52,145 nt of DNA. Source: Leptolyngbyaceae cyanobacterium RM1_1_2 (lineage in GTDB: Bacteria > Cyanobacteriota > Cyanobacteriia > Phormidesmidales > Phormidesmidaceae). The position numbers were made by a program, and so were the translations under genes. Positions 8,282 through 18,805 of this stretch are shown here, piece by piece. Position 1 is the stretch's first letter; each line of letters begins with the position of its first letter. Under the pieces are notes generated by a model, which saw only the letters and a list, made by a program, of their open reading frames with translations, searched no databases and was not told the DNA's origin. The DNA lies in the NCBI GenBank assembly GCA_012032345.1, contig JAAUQI010000008.1, positions 60,291 through 112,435 of the forward strand, in the 5' to 3' direction.

Positions 8282-8968
8282 TCATACCAACTCACACTGC
8301 TCTTGCAGTAGCTGCCGACAGACAGTAACGGGCTGTCGCTCGGTCATGGCCTGAGTCAGGGCTGAGTAAGCCGCCTGATGCTGCTGAATCAGAGTTTTTG
8401 CCTGCAGCAGCGCCCAGCGCTCTCTCATGGCGCTTTGGCTGGGGGCTAGCTGCAAGTTCATACAGACTGAGCGTAGCTTTTGGCGATCGTCATCGCCGCC
8501 AATGGCGCTGCCGTAGATCACCTGCTCAGCCGCAATACCCGCCATCCACACCAGACAAAACTGATTTAAAGACTGGGCTGAAATCTGACCTTGAGACAAA
8601 GCCTGCTCTAAGGATTGGGTATCAAAAACAACGCCTCCTAACCCTGGCAAACCTCTGCGCCAGGTTTCCCAGGGGCTGAGGGTATAGTCTACGACGGGAA
8701 TTTGCAGCAGATGGGCAATGAGAAAATGTCCGGCCTCATGGTGCAAAATCCGCTCCCGATAAGCCGAAGACGTGCGCTCTAAGCCATCAACGGCGATCGC
8801 CCCTAGCCGTCCGCCCAGCCCCAACTGGTCAAAAGTAACAATTCCCAATAAGCCCACCGTAACCACCGCTGGAATCAGGGGTGAAACCTGCAGCAGCGGC
8901 CCTAAGAGGCTGGCCATCGTGACCGTAAAGATACTGACGGCAATTAGGTTGAGCGTTGTTTGTCGCAT
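8282..8968 (-). CDS. Membrane-bound M41/FtsH-like zinc protease without AAA domain
   Basis: 228 residues. Two N-terminal hydrophobic segments (residues 5-25 and 30-48) precede a HEAGH zinc motif at about residue 78, followed by HFLIAHLLQIPV as in FtsH protease domains. A later D in GGDDDRQKL may supply the third ligand. There is no Walker ATPase. Such stand-alone domains are common in cyanobacteria and plants. Its ATG overlaps the TAA of the upstream carboxypeptidase gene (TAATG), so the two are translationally coupled. Confidence 0.75.
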   Translation of the reverse strand: MRQTTLNLIAVSIFTVTMASLLGPLLQVSPLIPAVVTVGLLGIVTFDQLGLGGRLGAIAVDGLERTSSAYRERILHHEAGHFLIAHLLQIPVVDYTLSPWETWRRGLPGLGGVVFDTQSLEQALSQGQISAQSLNQFCLVWMAGIAAEQVIYGSAIGGDDDRQKLRSVCMNLQLAPSQSAMRERWALLQAKTLIQQHQAAYSALTQAMTERQPVTVCRQLLQEQCELV

Positions 8969-9783
8969 TATTGTGTCGGGGCTGTGGGCGCTGGCCCCGC
9001 GCCTTCCTTGTAGAATGTCTCTAGGCTATTGCGATCGCCTACAAAGCGCCAGTGCCAGGGTTCATAGCTGATTCCCTGGGGGTTATCTCTGGGAAATGAA
9101 AGCTCAAAGTCATATCGAGCCGCATTTTTTTGCAACCAGCGGAAGGCAGGGGTATTTTCAAAGGCGACCTCTAAATCGACATTGGGGCGAGAACTGTCGG
9201 CAATGTCAATTGCGTAACCCGTGTGATGCTCACTGTAGCCCGGGGGGGCACTCACCTCAGCTCGCACTGTCGCAGTCTGAGTTCGTTCGGCCTTGACCTG
9301 AAAAAACAGATAGTCTTGCTCCTCAAGCGTTCTGAAGCCAGAAACCGGACGCAGCCCTACCCCCTCTGCTCTAGCCTGAGCCTGCATGTCTAAAAACTTT
9401 TCGGTAGCCGCCGCCTGTAGCTTAATGCTGCCGTCAGCCACTACATTTGTCAGGCGATCGCGGGAAACTTCTGCGTAGGCCCGGTGCCCTAAGACCGTTG
9501 GCAGCTGATCGGCTGTGGACGTCGTGCTTAGCGAGAGCGGCGTTGAGGTGATTGGGGTAGATGCTGCTGCCCCAGTATTTGTCTCAGTATTTATCTCAGC
9601 CTGAGAAAAGTTTGTCGCAGTCTGAGACTGACTCAAAGACGTTGCTTGCCACGCTGCCAATGCTCCCAGACCCACAGCAATCGCAACGCCTAGTGCTAAC
9701 CAAAATCCTAACCAAAGCCTGCGAGAAGACGGCTTGCGATCGCTAACCGATCCCTCCCGCAAAGCCTCTGGAATGTCATCCAT
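8968..9783 (-). CDS. M15 family D-alanyl-D-alanine carboxypeptidase (VanY-like)
   Basis: 271 residues: one N-terminal membrane anchor (LWLGFWLALGVAIAVGLGA), a Ser/Thr-rich linker, then the M15 peptidase domain. Zinc-site motifs are SGFRTLEEQ, SEHHTGYAIDIAD (His and Asp ligands) and EPWHWRF (catalytic Glu and His ligand). The enzyme would trim peptidoglycan stem peptides in the periplasm. It is the first gene of a two-gene operon with the HEAGH protease. Confidence 0.88.
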   Translation of the reverse strand: MDDIPEALREGSVSDRKPSSRRLWLGFWLALGVAIAVGLGALAAWQATSLSQSQTATNFSQAEINTETNTGAAASTPITSTPLSLSTTSTADQLPTVLGHRAYAEVSRDRLTNVVADGSIKLQAAATEKFLDMQAQARAEGVGLRPVSGFRTLEEQDYLFFQVKAERTQTATVRAEVSAPPGYSEHHTGYAIDIADSSRPNVDLEVAFENTPAFRWLQKNAARYDFELSFPRDNPQGISYEPWHWRFVGDRNSLETFYKEGAGPAPTAPTQ

Positions 9784-9871
9784 AGCTGTCAGTGCTAGTC
9801 AATCGGACTCATCATACCCCTTTCGTGGGCAAAGACCCACCAGACGCTTTGATTCTAGCTTGCCAGATGGC

Positions 9872-12772
9872 CTACTGAGCCACCCGCTGAGCGCTGAGAA
9901 TTTGCTGAATACGCTCCTGACTGTCCTGCAGGTGAGCCAGGGTGCTCACGTCGAGGTCACCGCTGTGTCTGAGCACCCGGCCAATGTCGCGCTCTAGCTG
10001 CCGGAGCTGATAGCGGGCAATGACTCTGGCATCTTCAGGCGCAGACATAGTTTCATAAACTGTCACCAGTTCTAAAAAATTAGTCGGCTGGCTGTAGCTG
10101 CGTAGCACCAGGCTGCTCAAAATATTTAAATAGTGTCGCTGTAGTCCCCGCCGCAGCAGCCCTATCTGAGTAGACTCGCCTTTGAGTTCGCTCCAAATTC
10201 CCTGCTGCAGGCTGTCAAACAAGTCAGGGAGGGTCAGCACTTCTGCTGAGCCAGCCTTCAGCTCTAGTTCCTGAATTCGAGATAGGCGATTAGCTGAGAG
10301 CAGGTCAAGCAGGGTAACGCCTTGCAAAAAAGAAACCCGGTCGTAGATGGGGTAGTCAAGGGACGCAACCAGAGGATAGCTACCCCAGTGAAACCAGCGA
10401 TCGGGGGCGAGCTGATTGAGCAGATTAGGGGAAAAGCTAAAGGCGTCTGCGGCAAACACATAGGTCTGTAGAGTCTCCAGCGCCTGCTGCTGTTTTTCTA
10501 GGGTAGTGGGTTCAAAGGGCAGTCGGCCACTGACATCCCCAGGATGCTGCCGATTGAAGCGCTGGCCACCGACGTAGTTAGATACCGTCAGCGCCTGACT
10601 AAAGTAGTAGCTAAATACCGTCTCGAAGCGATCGCGCAGCATCCCGTAGCTTTCGTCGGGCAGCAGATAGCCGTCTTCTAAGCGCTGCCAGACGGCCTGA
10701 GCATTTTGCATCTGCCACTGGGCGTACTGCAGCGGATCGTTGCTGAGATCAAAAGCGTTGGTTTCAGGATCGAGAAAGCTAAAGGCATCTTCATCGGTGC
10801 CGTAGGTTAGCTCAGGCTGGTTGACTCGGTTGGCGATCGCCTCTAGTTCAGGTCGCTCTAGCTGAGGGTGAACTGCCCCGGTGGGCTTATAGCCATACTC
10901 GATCGCCCATTCGTCGTAAGGGCCAAGCCGCATGGGAAAATAGTCGCCCTGGGTCGTTCCTGGCGGGGCTAGGTTGATCGGGAAATAGTCCATCAGGGAG
11001 CTGACTAGGCCCCGCGATCGGGTGATTTCGGGGTTGTTGAGTTCTTCCGGGGACAGCATCAGACTACCGCGAAAGTTGTGCCTTAGCCCGAGCGTGTGTC
11101 CCACTTCATGGGCCGTGAGCGCCCGCAGGTATTGATGCGTGTAGGTATCGAGATTTAAGCGATCGGTACCAATCTGCACTGTGGTTAGTGCCAAAGCACC
11201 AAAACTGGCCTGCTGAGAGGCGACCAGCCCCGCACAGCGCTGCTGCATCTGCTGCTGAAAGGCTGTGGGAACGGCAGCTAGCTGCTGCGGGTTGGCTAAG
11301 AGCTGAGGTAAAGTCCCGCGTGACTGAGCCATCATCCACTGGGCCAGATAGTTTTGATAGCGATGCCCACAAAACTGACCCGACTGGCCAAAAAGCTGAT
11401 CGCTGGGGCCGAGATTGGTGGTTAAAGTACTATAGTTTCCGGTCAAGTGGCGAATCACATTGGCATCGATCACAATGTCAGCGTCTAAAATTTCACCCGT
11501 GAACGGACTAACCCGCGATGGCCCCAAAGCCTCGGCCCAGGGCTGGAAAGAATCTGACCAGCGAATTGTGTTGTAGCGAATATCGGCTGGGTTCCAGTCG
11601 GCATCGTCTGGCATTTGCTGGACTTCGATCGCATTTTGAAACCCAATTTTCTCAAAGGGTTCATTCCACATCAGCACGCCTTCGCGGATGGCTGAGCGGT
11701 ATTCTTCGGGCACCGTGTTTTCAATCCAAAAGACAATCGGCTCTCGCGGCGGTGAAAGCTCAGCATCAGGATCTTGCTTTTCAAGGTGCCAGCGCTGGAT
11801 ATAGCGAACAAAGGGATCTTGACGACGGTAGTCCAGCGTTTGGAAAGCGGTGACAAAATAGCCCACCCGCTCATCGGCGAGGCGAGGCTGATAGCCATTA
11901 CCGGTCGGCAGCTCTGACAGGCTGTAGTGAACTCCCAGACTAAAGCCACGAGCATCAGGAATACTGGTGAATCCAGAGAATAAAAAGCCGTCGCCACCGC
12001 CAGAAAATCCTAAAACTGACTCAAGCTCAAGATTTGAAGGGAAGTTTTGGATTTTGTCTGGGTCAACATAGGAAGTACTGGCGTTGAGAGTATAGCTGCC
12101 CAGCCCCCAGCTCAAAGCCGCAATGACGCCAGCAGGATCGTCATTTAGCAGCAGGCTGCTCAAATCTATTAGCAGCACCTCGGTTTCAGGCTGAATGCTG
12201 ATGATGTTTAAGGCCGAAAGAACCGAGTCGCTATAGGAGCGCTCTTGCAGAGCCTGTTGCCCTGGCAGATCGGACTGGTTGCGAAAGTAAATGTTGGGAA
12301 CAACTAAATGCAGCTTGTTGTTAGGCACTCGTTTGAACTGAATCAGAGCATCATTAATCGGCCAGCCACTAAACAGTCCGGCTTCCCCAATGCCGGAATC
12401 TAAGGTGGCAACCAGCAGATAGTTGCGGTTGAGCTGCTGAGGCTTAATGGCTAGATAGAGCGTCCCCTTGTCAGTATCTCGATAGAGGGTAAAAAGACCC
12501 TCTATTTTCTCCATGCCCTGAATAGTTTCGGCAAAGGGCCGCAAACCAGCAGGCCGATTGTTGCTACCTGACGAATTGCTGGTCTCTGCTTTAGCGGCAG
12601 ACTGCTGGTTGACTCCGGCTGCATCGGCCCCCGCTATACCTAGCTCAGCCCCTTGAAATTCGATGGGCGCGGCAGCTCCGGCGATCGCCAGCCACAAGAG
12701 CGGAACCGATGTGCTTAACCAACTCCATCGTGGCTGTATCCAACCTGTTCGTCTGCAGGCTACTCTAATCAC
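9872..12772 (-). CDS. Large secreted zinc metalloprotease (DUF5117/DUF5118-type)
   Basis: 966 residues. A signal sequence (about residues 20-38) is followed by DUF5118/DUF5117-like regions (GLFTLYRDTDKGTLYLAIKP, VATLDSGIGEAG) and a metzincin zinc site HEVGHTLGLRHNFRGS (HExxHxxGxxH) near residue 556, with SLMDY as a possible Met-turn about 30 residues on. The family has many members in cyanobacteria and Bacteroidetes. The likely location is periplasm or outer surface. It is transcribed in the same direction as its neighbours, with an 88-bp gap to the carboxypeptidase gene. Confidence 0.85.
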   Translation of the reverse strand: MIRVACRRTGWIQPRWSWLSTSVPLLWLAIAGAAAPIEFQGAELGIAGADAAGVNQQSAAKAETSNSSGSNNRPAGLRPFAETIQGMEKIEGLFTLYRDTDKGTLYLAIKPQQLNRNYLLVATLDSGIGEAGLFSGWPINDALIQFKRVPNNKLHLVVPNIYFRNQSDLPGQQALQERSYSDSVLSALNIISIQPETEVLLIDLSSLLLNDDPAGVIAALSWGLGSYTLNASTSYVDPDKIQNFPSNLELESVLGFSGGGDGFLFSGFTSIPDARGFSLGVHYSLSELPTGNGYQPRLADERVGYFVTAFQTLDYRRQDPFVRYIQRWHLEKQDPDAELSPPREPIVFWIENTVPEEYRSAIREGVLMWNEPFEKIGFQNAIEVQQMPDDADWNPADIRYNTIRWSDSFQPWAEALGPSRVSPFTGEILDADIVIDANVIRHLTGNYSTLTTNLGPSDQLFGQSGQFCGHRYQNYLAQWMMAQSRGTLPQLLANPQQLAAVPTAFQQQMQQRCAGLVASQQASFGALALTTVQIGTDRLNLDTYTHQYLRALTAHEVGHTLGLRHNFRGSLMLSPEELNNPEITRSRGLVSSLMDYFPINLAPPGTTQGDYFPMRLGPYDEWAIEYGYKPTGAVHPQLERPELEAIANRVNQPELTYGTDEDAFSFLDPETNAFDLSNDPLQYAQWQMQNAQAVWQRLEDGYLLPDESYGMLRDRFETVFSYYFSQALTVSNYVGGQRFNRQHPGDVSGRLPFEPTTLEKQQQALETLQTYVFAADAFSFSPNLLNQLAPDRWFHWGSYPLVASLDYPIYDRVSFLQGVTLLDLLSANRLSRIQELELKAGSAEVLTLPDLFDSLQQGIWSELKGESTQIGLLRRGLQRHYLNILSSLVLRSYSQPTNFLELVTVYETMSAPEDARVIARYQLRQLERDIGRVLRHSGDLDVSTLAHLQDSQERIQQILSAQRVAQ

Positions 12773-12946
12773 TCAACTGGCTCCATCTTTAGTGCTGGCT
12801 TTTGCGGCAATATTAGTCCCAATTTGACCTGTCAGCTAGGAAAACCAGGCAATCGAATCGAAATAAAAGATTTAGAACCTGTAGATTAGGGCGACAGTTC
12901 GTAGTTGGTGCTTCAGCGCTAAAGCGCTGACTACTAACCCTAATTT

Positions 12947-14239
12947 CTAGCTGTATTTCTCGCTAGAAGTGGCCTCTAGGTTGAAGAGAACCTGTAGCGT
13001 TTGCATGGCCTGTCGGCGGGCTTCGATGTCACGCTGCGCTCTAAGCTGCACCATCGGGTCGTGCAGAATTTTGTTGACGATGCCGCGCGTTAGCGCTTCA
13101 ATCACCGCCTGATGCTTATCTGTAAATTCAGAGCCGAGTCGAGAGAGTGCTTTTTCTAGCTCCTGCTCACGAATGTCTTCAACTTTGCTGCGCAGACTGC
13201 TAATGGTAGAAACGGTGTCAAGCGATCGCCACCAGTCTACAAAAGCTTCAATCTCCTCTTCCAGTAAAGCCTCGGCTTCAAGAGCCATCTGCCGCCGATT
13301 TTCCTGGTTTTGGGCAACGACCATTTTGAGATCATCTACGTTAAAAGCACGCACGTTGGTGAGTTCATTGACGTTGCTGTGAACGTTACGCGGTACGGCA
13401 ATGTCAAACAGCATTAGCGATCGCGGCGCGACTAAAACGGTTTCTAAGTGAGTTCGAGTAATTAGCGGCTCGGTAGCGGCTGTGCAGGTAAACACCAGAT
13501 CGGCCTCTAGCACCTGCTCAAGCATTTGCTCCAGGGTGCCGGTCTGCATAGGACTGTGGCTAAACTGGGCGGCTAGGGCATCGGCTCGTTCTATTGAGCG
13601 GTTGAGGATAGTAATCTGCGTGGCTCGCTTGGAGAGCAGGTGCTGCACCAGCAGCCGCGCCATTTTTCCAGCTCCTAAAATCAAAATTCGGCGCGATTCC
13701 AGATCGCCTATTTTCATACAGGCTAGTTCGGCGGCGGCAGAGCTAATAGAGACGGCCCCGGTGCCAATGCTGGTTTCGGTGCGAACGCGCTTGCCAGCGG
13801 TAATTGCCTGCTTCAGTAAGCGATTGAGAACGCGCCCGACTCCCTTGTGCTGCTGTCCGAGCTGGTGGGCATGTTTTACCTGAGACAAAATTTGCCCTTC
13901 CCCCAGCACTAGGCTATCGAGTCCGGCGGCTACTCGCATCAGGTGCATGACAGCGTCCTGATGCAGCAGAATGAACAGGTGACGGCGCAGCTCCGGCAGT
14001 GAAACCTGGCCGTAGTCTGCCAAAAACTGACTGACTTCCCGAATGCCTTGTTCGGTATCCTTGATCACCAGATGCAGCTCTAAGCGATTACAGGTGCTGA
14101 GAATGCAGACTTCTTCGATGTGAGGGTAGCTGCAGAGTTGGGCGATCGCATCAGCCGTCTGGGGCGTTGGAATACTGAGCTTTTCACGAACTTCGACCGG
14201 CGCTGTTTTGTGGCTAAGGCCAACAACGGCAATATTCAT
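12947..14239 (-). CDS. hemA: Glutamyl-tRNA reductase
   Basis: 430 residues, normal length. HemA makes glutamate-1-semialdehyde from Glu-tRNA(Glu) with NADPH, the first committed step of tetrapyrrole synthesis for chlorophyll, phycobilins and heme. It begins [21 protein letters not shown]; the catalytic Cys is in [10 protein letters not shown] (about residue 50), with [13 protein letters not shown], the Rossmann motif LGAGKMARL near 190, and a C-terminal dimerisation helix region. It lies downstream of glpX on the same strand, separated by 364 bp, so it probably has its own promoter. Confidence 0.97.
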   Translation of the reverse strand: MNIAVVGLSHKTAPVEVREKLSIPTPQTADAIAQLCSYPHIEEVCILSTCNRLELHLVIKDTEQGIREVSQFLADYGQVSLPELRRHLFILLHQDAVMHLMRVAAGLDSLVLGEGQILSQVKHAHQLGQQHKGVGRVLNRLLKQAITAGKRVRTETSIGTGAVSISSAAAELACMKIGDLESRRILILGAGKMARLLVQHLLSKRATQITILNRSIERADALAAQFSHSPMQTGTLEQMLEQVLEADLVFTCTAATEPLITRTHLETVLVAPRSLMLFDIAVPRNVHSNVNELTNVRAFNVDDLKMVVAQNQENRRQMALEAEALLEEEIEAFVDWWRSLDTVSTISSLRSKVEDIREQELEKALSRLGSEFTDKHQAVIEALTRGIVNKILHDPMVQLRAQRDIEARRQAMQTLQVLFNLEATSSEKYS

Positions 14240-14603
14240 TCTTCCTCCCGAAGATTTATGATCTGCGCTGCCCCATGAGCGATCGCGCTAGGGCTAAATT
14301 ATGACTTTAAAGCTCAGGCTCGTTTGACCTGGCACTGAGTAGCTCCTGAGAGCGCCTAAAAGCTCTGAAGCTAAGAACTAAACCAGCATTTTGAACTTAT
14401 GAATAAATCGGCCTCGACTCAAGGAAACTCAACAAAAATCCATCGAACCGCTTTTTCTGATTTTTTTGGGTCAAGACAAACGAGAACAGAACGACGTCAG
14501 GTGCTCTGAGGTAGCCAGCAGCATGTCGTTCTATTCCCATCTTAAGCAATTTGCTCCGGTAAACCCTGATTGAGCTTATTAGCCAGAGCCAACTAGAACT
14601 TCC
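14240..14603. other. Intergenic region between glpX and hemA
   Basis: 364 bp with no gene. It should contain the end of the glpX transcript and the hemA promoter on the minus strand. I see no clear terminator hairpin or riboswitch. Confidence 0.5.
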
Positions 14604-15641
14604 TTAGTGCAGCTGCAGCGTCTTAGGAGACTCCACCATGTGAATGGTATCGACAAAGCGAGCCGTCATTGACTGGTTAGAGATGACCAAAGACTGGGTG
14701 CGCACCCCGCCGTGGAAGAAACGAACGCCTTCCATCAGGACACCAGGGGTAATGCCGCAGGCGGCGAACAGCACGGTTTCGCCAGAAGCGAGTTCATCAG
14801 CGTTGTAGACTTTGTCAGGCTCATTAATGCCCATATCTGACAGCCGCTTGAGGTTGGCCTCTTTGCTTTCGCCAATCAGTCCGGTTTTGACAATGGCCGG
14901 ATCGTAGATCAGCTGCCCCTGAAAGTGACCGCCTAGGCAGCGCATTGCTGCCGCCGAAATCACGCCTTCTGGCGCGGCTCCAATACCCATGAGCGCGTGG
15001 ATGTTTGTACCGGCAAAAGCGCAGGAGATAGCGGCTGAGACATCGCCGTCAGTGATCAGGCGTACTCGGGCACCGGCGTCACGAATTTCTTTGATTAGCT
15101 CAGTATGGCGATCGCGCTGCATGACCACAACTACGAGTTCGTTGATGCTGCGATCAAGGCACTCGGCCAAAATCTTGAGGTTTTCGGTGGCTGATTTATT
15201 AATATCAACTTTGCCTTTAGCCTGGGGCGGCGCGGCTAGTTTTCGCATGTAAAAGTCAGGGGCCGCGAACAAGCCGCCTTTCTCTGAAATTGCTAGCACC
15301 GCCATTGAGCCGTTCTGTCCGTAGGCAACCAGGTTAGTCCCTTCACACGGGTCAACGGCTATGTCGATTTCGATTAGCTCGTCGGGGTTGCAGTAGTCTT
15401 TGGCATCAGGCTGAGTACAAATACCTACTTCTTCACCGATATAGAGCATCGGCGCATCGTCCCGTTCGCCCTCACCGATGACAATTCTGCCACGCATGTA
15501 GATCTTATTCATCCGCTCCCGCATGGCTTCCACGGCCACTTGGTCAGCGGTGTCTTTTTCGCCTTTGCCCATCCAGTGAGCCGAGGCGATCGCCGCTTGT
15601 TCGACAACCTCAATGATTTCTAGACCGAGGGTAGTTTCCAC
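14604..15641 (-). CDS. glpX: Class II fructose-1,6-/sedoheptulose-1,7-bisphosphatase
   Basis: 345 residues. In cyanobacteria this bifunctional enzyme serves the Calvin cycle and gluconeogenesis, dephosphorylating FBP and SBP. Motifs: metal-binding [15 protein letters not shown] (about residue 55), [11 protein letters not shown] (about 93), and DGDVSAAI near residue 198. An N-terminus of [20 protein letters not shown] is typical. It is divergent from pgi (207-bp gap), so two central carbon enzymes share an upstream region. Confidence 0.96.
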   Translation of the reverse strand: METTLGLEIIEVVEQAAIASAHWMGKGEKDTADQVAVEAMRERMNKIYMRGRIVIGEGERDDAPMLYIGEEVGICTQPDAKDYCNPDELIEIDIAVDPCEGTNLVAYGQNGSMAVLAISEKGGLFAAPDFYMRKLAAPPQAKGKVDINKSATENLKILAECLDRSINELVVVVMQRDRHTELIKEIRDAGARVRLITDGDVSAAISCAFAGTNIHALMGIGAAPEGVISAAAMRCLGGHFQGQLIYDPAIVKTGLIGESKEANLKRLSDMGINEPDKVYNADELASGETVLFAACGITPGVLMEGVRFFHGGVRTQSLVISNQSMTARFVDTIHMVESPKTLQLH

Positions 15642-15848
15642 GAGATATTTCCTCTAAACTGCGGATTCTGCGTTGGTTTTTTGTAGACCGATCTCAACCA
15701 AAAGTCTATCAGAATGGGGGATCGGGAAACAGGCTGGCGTGCTTCTAAAGATCCTGTTGTGATTTTTTCCCTAATCGCCTCATTCTTTCCTAAGCTGCAG
15801 CCATTACACTACTGATTGAGTGTTTTAGAGCAATAGGTTTAGATCGCT

Positions 15849-17434
15849 ATGGATGCTGCCGCACTCTGGCAACGGTATCAAGACTGGCTATTTTATGATG
15901 CGGGATTGGGTTTCTATCTCGATATCAGCCGCACCCGCTTTGACAATGCGTTTGTGGAGCAAATGCAACCCCGCTTTGATCAAGCCTTTAAGGATATGGC
16001 CGCGCTTGAAGCCGGGGCGATCGCCAATCCTGACGAAAACCGCATGGTGGGGCATTACTGGCTCAGAGATCCCGATTTGGCCCCCACAGCCGCAATCAGC
16101 CAGGAAATCATTGACACATTAGTTCATATTGAAGACTTTGCCAGCAAAGTGCGCACAGGGGTAATTCATCCCCCCGACCAGGAAAAATTCACCGACATTC
16201 TTTCTATTGGTATCGGCGGCTCGGCGCTGGGACCTCAGTTTGTAGCCCAGGCACTGGGGCCAGATTTTCCGCCCCTAGAGGTGCATTTCATCGACAACAC
16301 CGATCCAGAGGGCCTAGACCGTATCTTTGCCCGCATCTCTGAGCGCTTGGCCACAACCCTGGTAATTATCACCTCCAAGTCCGGCGGCACTCAAGAAACC
16401 CGCAACGGCATGATTGAGACAAAGTACCGCTACGAGCAGCAGGGGCTGAATTTCTCAAAGTATGCGATCGCGGTGACTGGCGCAGGCAGCAGTCTAGACA
16501 AGATGGCTCACAGCGAAGGCTGGCTAGCCACTTTCCCCATGCACGACTGGGTGGGCGGACGCACGTCTGAGCTTTCAGCCGTGGGGCTATTGCCCGCAGC
16601 GCTACAGGGCATCGATATTCGCTCAATTTTGGGGGGCGCTAAGCAAATGGACAGCGTCACTCGGATCCCAGAGCTGAAGCAGAACCCGGCGGCTTTGCTG
16701 GCCCTAGCCTGGTACCACGCTGGCAACGGCAAGGGCGAAAAAGACATGGTGATCTTGCCCTACAAAGACAGCCTGCTGCTGTTTAGCCGCTATCTGCAGC
16801 AGCTAGTGATGGAATCTTTGGGCAAAGAGAAAGACCTAGATGGCAACGTGGTCTATCAGGGCATCGCCGTCTATGGCAACAAAGGATCGACCGATCAGCA
16901 CGCCTATGTACAGCAGCTACGAGAAGGGGTGCCCAGCTTTTTGTCACGTTCATTGAAGTGCTAGAAGATCGTCACGGCGAGTCAGTGCAGGTTGAACCTG
17001 GGGTCACCTCTGGCAACTATCTGTTTGGTTTTTTGCAGGGTACCCGGCGGGCGCTGTTTGAGAATGGCCGGGAGTCAATCACCTTAACGATTCCCCAGGT
17101 CAATGCTCATACAGTAGGCGCTCTGATTGCCCTTTACGAACGCGCTGTGGGCTTTTATGCCTCTTTAGTCAACATCAATGCCTATCACCAGCCTGGGGTT
17201 GAGGCGGGTAAAAAGGCAGCAGCCAGTGTCTTAAACCTGCAGCTTCAGGCGGTTCAAGCCCTCAAGAATGCCGGAGGGCCTCTATCTTTGCAGGCTTTAG
17301 CAGAAAAAATGGGGGCGGTGGCTGAAATTGAGACAGTTTATACGCTGATGCGGCATCTCCATGCCAACCAGCAGCAGGTTGTCATCAACGGTGATTTAGG
17401 CAATCCCACAGAAATTACGCTGGTAGCAAAATAG
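15849..17434 (+). CDS. pgi: Glucose-6-phosphate isomerase, split by a 1-bp frameshift
   Basis: About 528 residues after correction, the normal length. It interconverts glucose-6-P and fructose-6-P. Visible signatures: [16 protein letters not shown] (about residue 120), [11 protein letters not shown], the signature [20 protein letters not shown], and after the break [10 protein letters not shown]. The first frame ends SFLSRSLKC at 16964; the second continues [15 protein letters not shown]. One T missing from the run at 16938-16942 (five Ts, six expected) accounts for the break. An essential-pathway gene with only this lesion suggests a sequencing error, but real inactivation cannot be excluded from sequence alone. 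Confidence 0.93.
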
Positions 17435-17439
17435 GTTCA

Positions 17440-18723
17440 TCACTCTGGCTGCTTGAGGGGTTCGACGGCCTCAGCCGGGCCTAGCACCGTCACGTAGGGC
17501 AGTACAAAAAACTCCTCAGCAACGGCTTGAGCCTGTTCTACCGTCACTGCCGCGATCGCCTGACAAAACTGCTGGTCAAATTCCAGACCCAGCCCGATGG
17601 TTTCATACCAGCCCAGCAGTTGAGCAATCTGGGCGTTGGTTTGCTTGCCTAAAGCGTACTGCCCCAGCAGCTTGTTTTTGGCTGTCTGTAGCTTCTCTGG
17701 CAGCAGCGATACGCTACGCAGTCGCTCAACCTCAAACTGTAGACCCTCCAAGGCGATCGCCGTATTTGCCGGAGCCGTACCGATATAGGCAACAAACTGC
17801 GAACCGCCAATGCGGGTCGGGTAAAAAGCTGAAACATCATAGGCTAGCCCCCGCTTTTCGCGCAGTTCAACAAACAGGCGGCTGGAGAGGCCATTGCCAA
17901 GATAAGTATTGAGCAGCTTTAGGGCAGCGTAGGCCGGATGCTTGACTGCCGCCGCCTGGTAGCCCACCATCACAATTGACTGATGAGTCTCTTGCACCAG
18001 CACAGAGCGAACCGGCTGGGTTGGCTGCACCGGAAAAAGCAGCGGCGGAATTGGTGCTGTCGGCGTCGGCCAGTTACCAAAGACACTGCCAGCTAAATCA
18101 GCTGCCTGCTCTACAGTAATTCGCCCTGCAATACTAACCACCATATTGTCAGGGCGAAAATAGGTCTGGTGTGCCCGTAACAGCACTGCCCGGTCGAGAG
18201 CAGCCAGACTTGCTTGAGTGCCGATAGCAGGCAAGGCGTAGGGGTGATCGCCGTAGAGAATCTGCCGGAGCTGGTTATAGGCAACCGTAAAGGGTTGTTC
18301 CTGCATTGACTGGATGCCTTGGAGAGCCAGCCGCTGCTCTAACTCAAACTCAGCCTGGGGCAGGGTGGGAAAACGCAAAATCTGTCCTGCCAGACTTAGC
18401 ATCTCAGCGAAGTCACCAGAAACGGTCTTGAGGCTGAGCAGGCTGTAGTCAGCGGAGGCATCTGTCCCCAAGCTGGCCCCAACCGACTCGACCCGTTCGG
18501 CAATTTCCATAGAGCTAAGACCAGCGGCTCCCTTGGTCAGCAGCGCCGCCAGCAGGTTAAACAGTCCGGCCTGCGATCGCAGCTCGTAGCCTGTGCCTGC
18601 CCGCACAAAAATACGAGCTGAGACAATATCAGCGACCGGATTTTCAGCGACTAGGATGGTTAAGCCGTTAGATAAGACCGTGCGATGGGTTAAGGGTGGG
18701 CTGACAGAGGTTGATACAGTCAC
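17440..18723 (-). CDS. M16 family peptidase-like protein, non-catalytic partner
   Basis: 427 residues with the M16 fold: LSNGLTILVAENP near the N-terminus, GYQAAAVKHPAYAALKLLN and LREKRGLAYDVSAFY in the second half. The HxxEH zinc motif is missing; its position reads GLFNLLAALL. This is the usual state of the R-motif subunit of heterodimeric M16B peptidases, which contributes to substrate binding. It is the second gene of an operon with the catalytic partner, 82 bp downstream of it. Confidence 0.85.
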   Translation of the reverse strand: MTVSTSVSPPLTHRTVLSNGLTILVAENPVADIVSARIFVRAGTGYELRSQAGLFNLLAALLTKGAAGLSSMEIAERVESVGASLGTDASADYSLLSLKTVSGDFAEMLSLAGQILRFPTLPQAEFELEQRLALQGIQSMQEQPFTVAYNQLRQILYGDHPYALPAIGTQASLAALDRAVLLRAHQTYFRPDNMVVSIAGRITVEQAADLAGSVFGNWPTPTAPIPPLLFPVQPTQPVRSVLVQETHQSIVMVGYQAAAVKHPAYAALKLLNTYLGNGLSSRLFVELREKRGLAYDVSAFYPTRIGGSQFVAYIGTAPANTAIALEGLQFEVERLRSVSLLPEKLQTAKNKLLGQYALGKQTNAQIAQLLGWYETIGLGLEFDQQFCQAIAAVTVEQAQAVAEEFFVLPYVTVLGPAEAVEPLKQPE

Positions 18724-18805
18724 TCGCAGAAGACAACTCTAAAAATTTTGGCGTATAGACAAAGTATCATAGCGAACTCCGCCACCTAAGTGTTCAAGCT
18801 GAGAC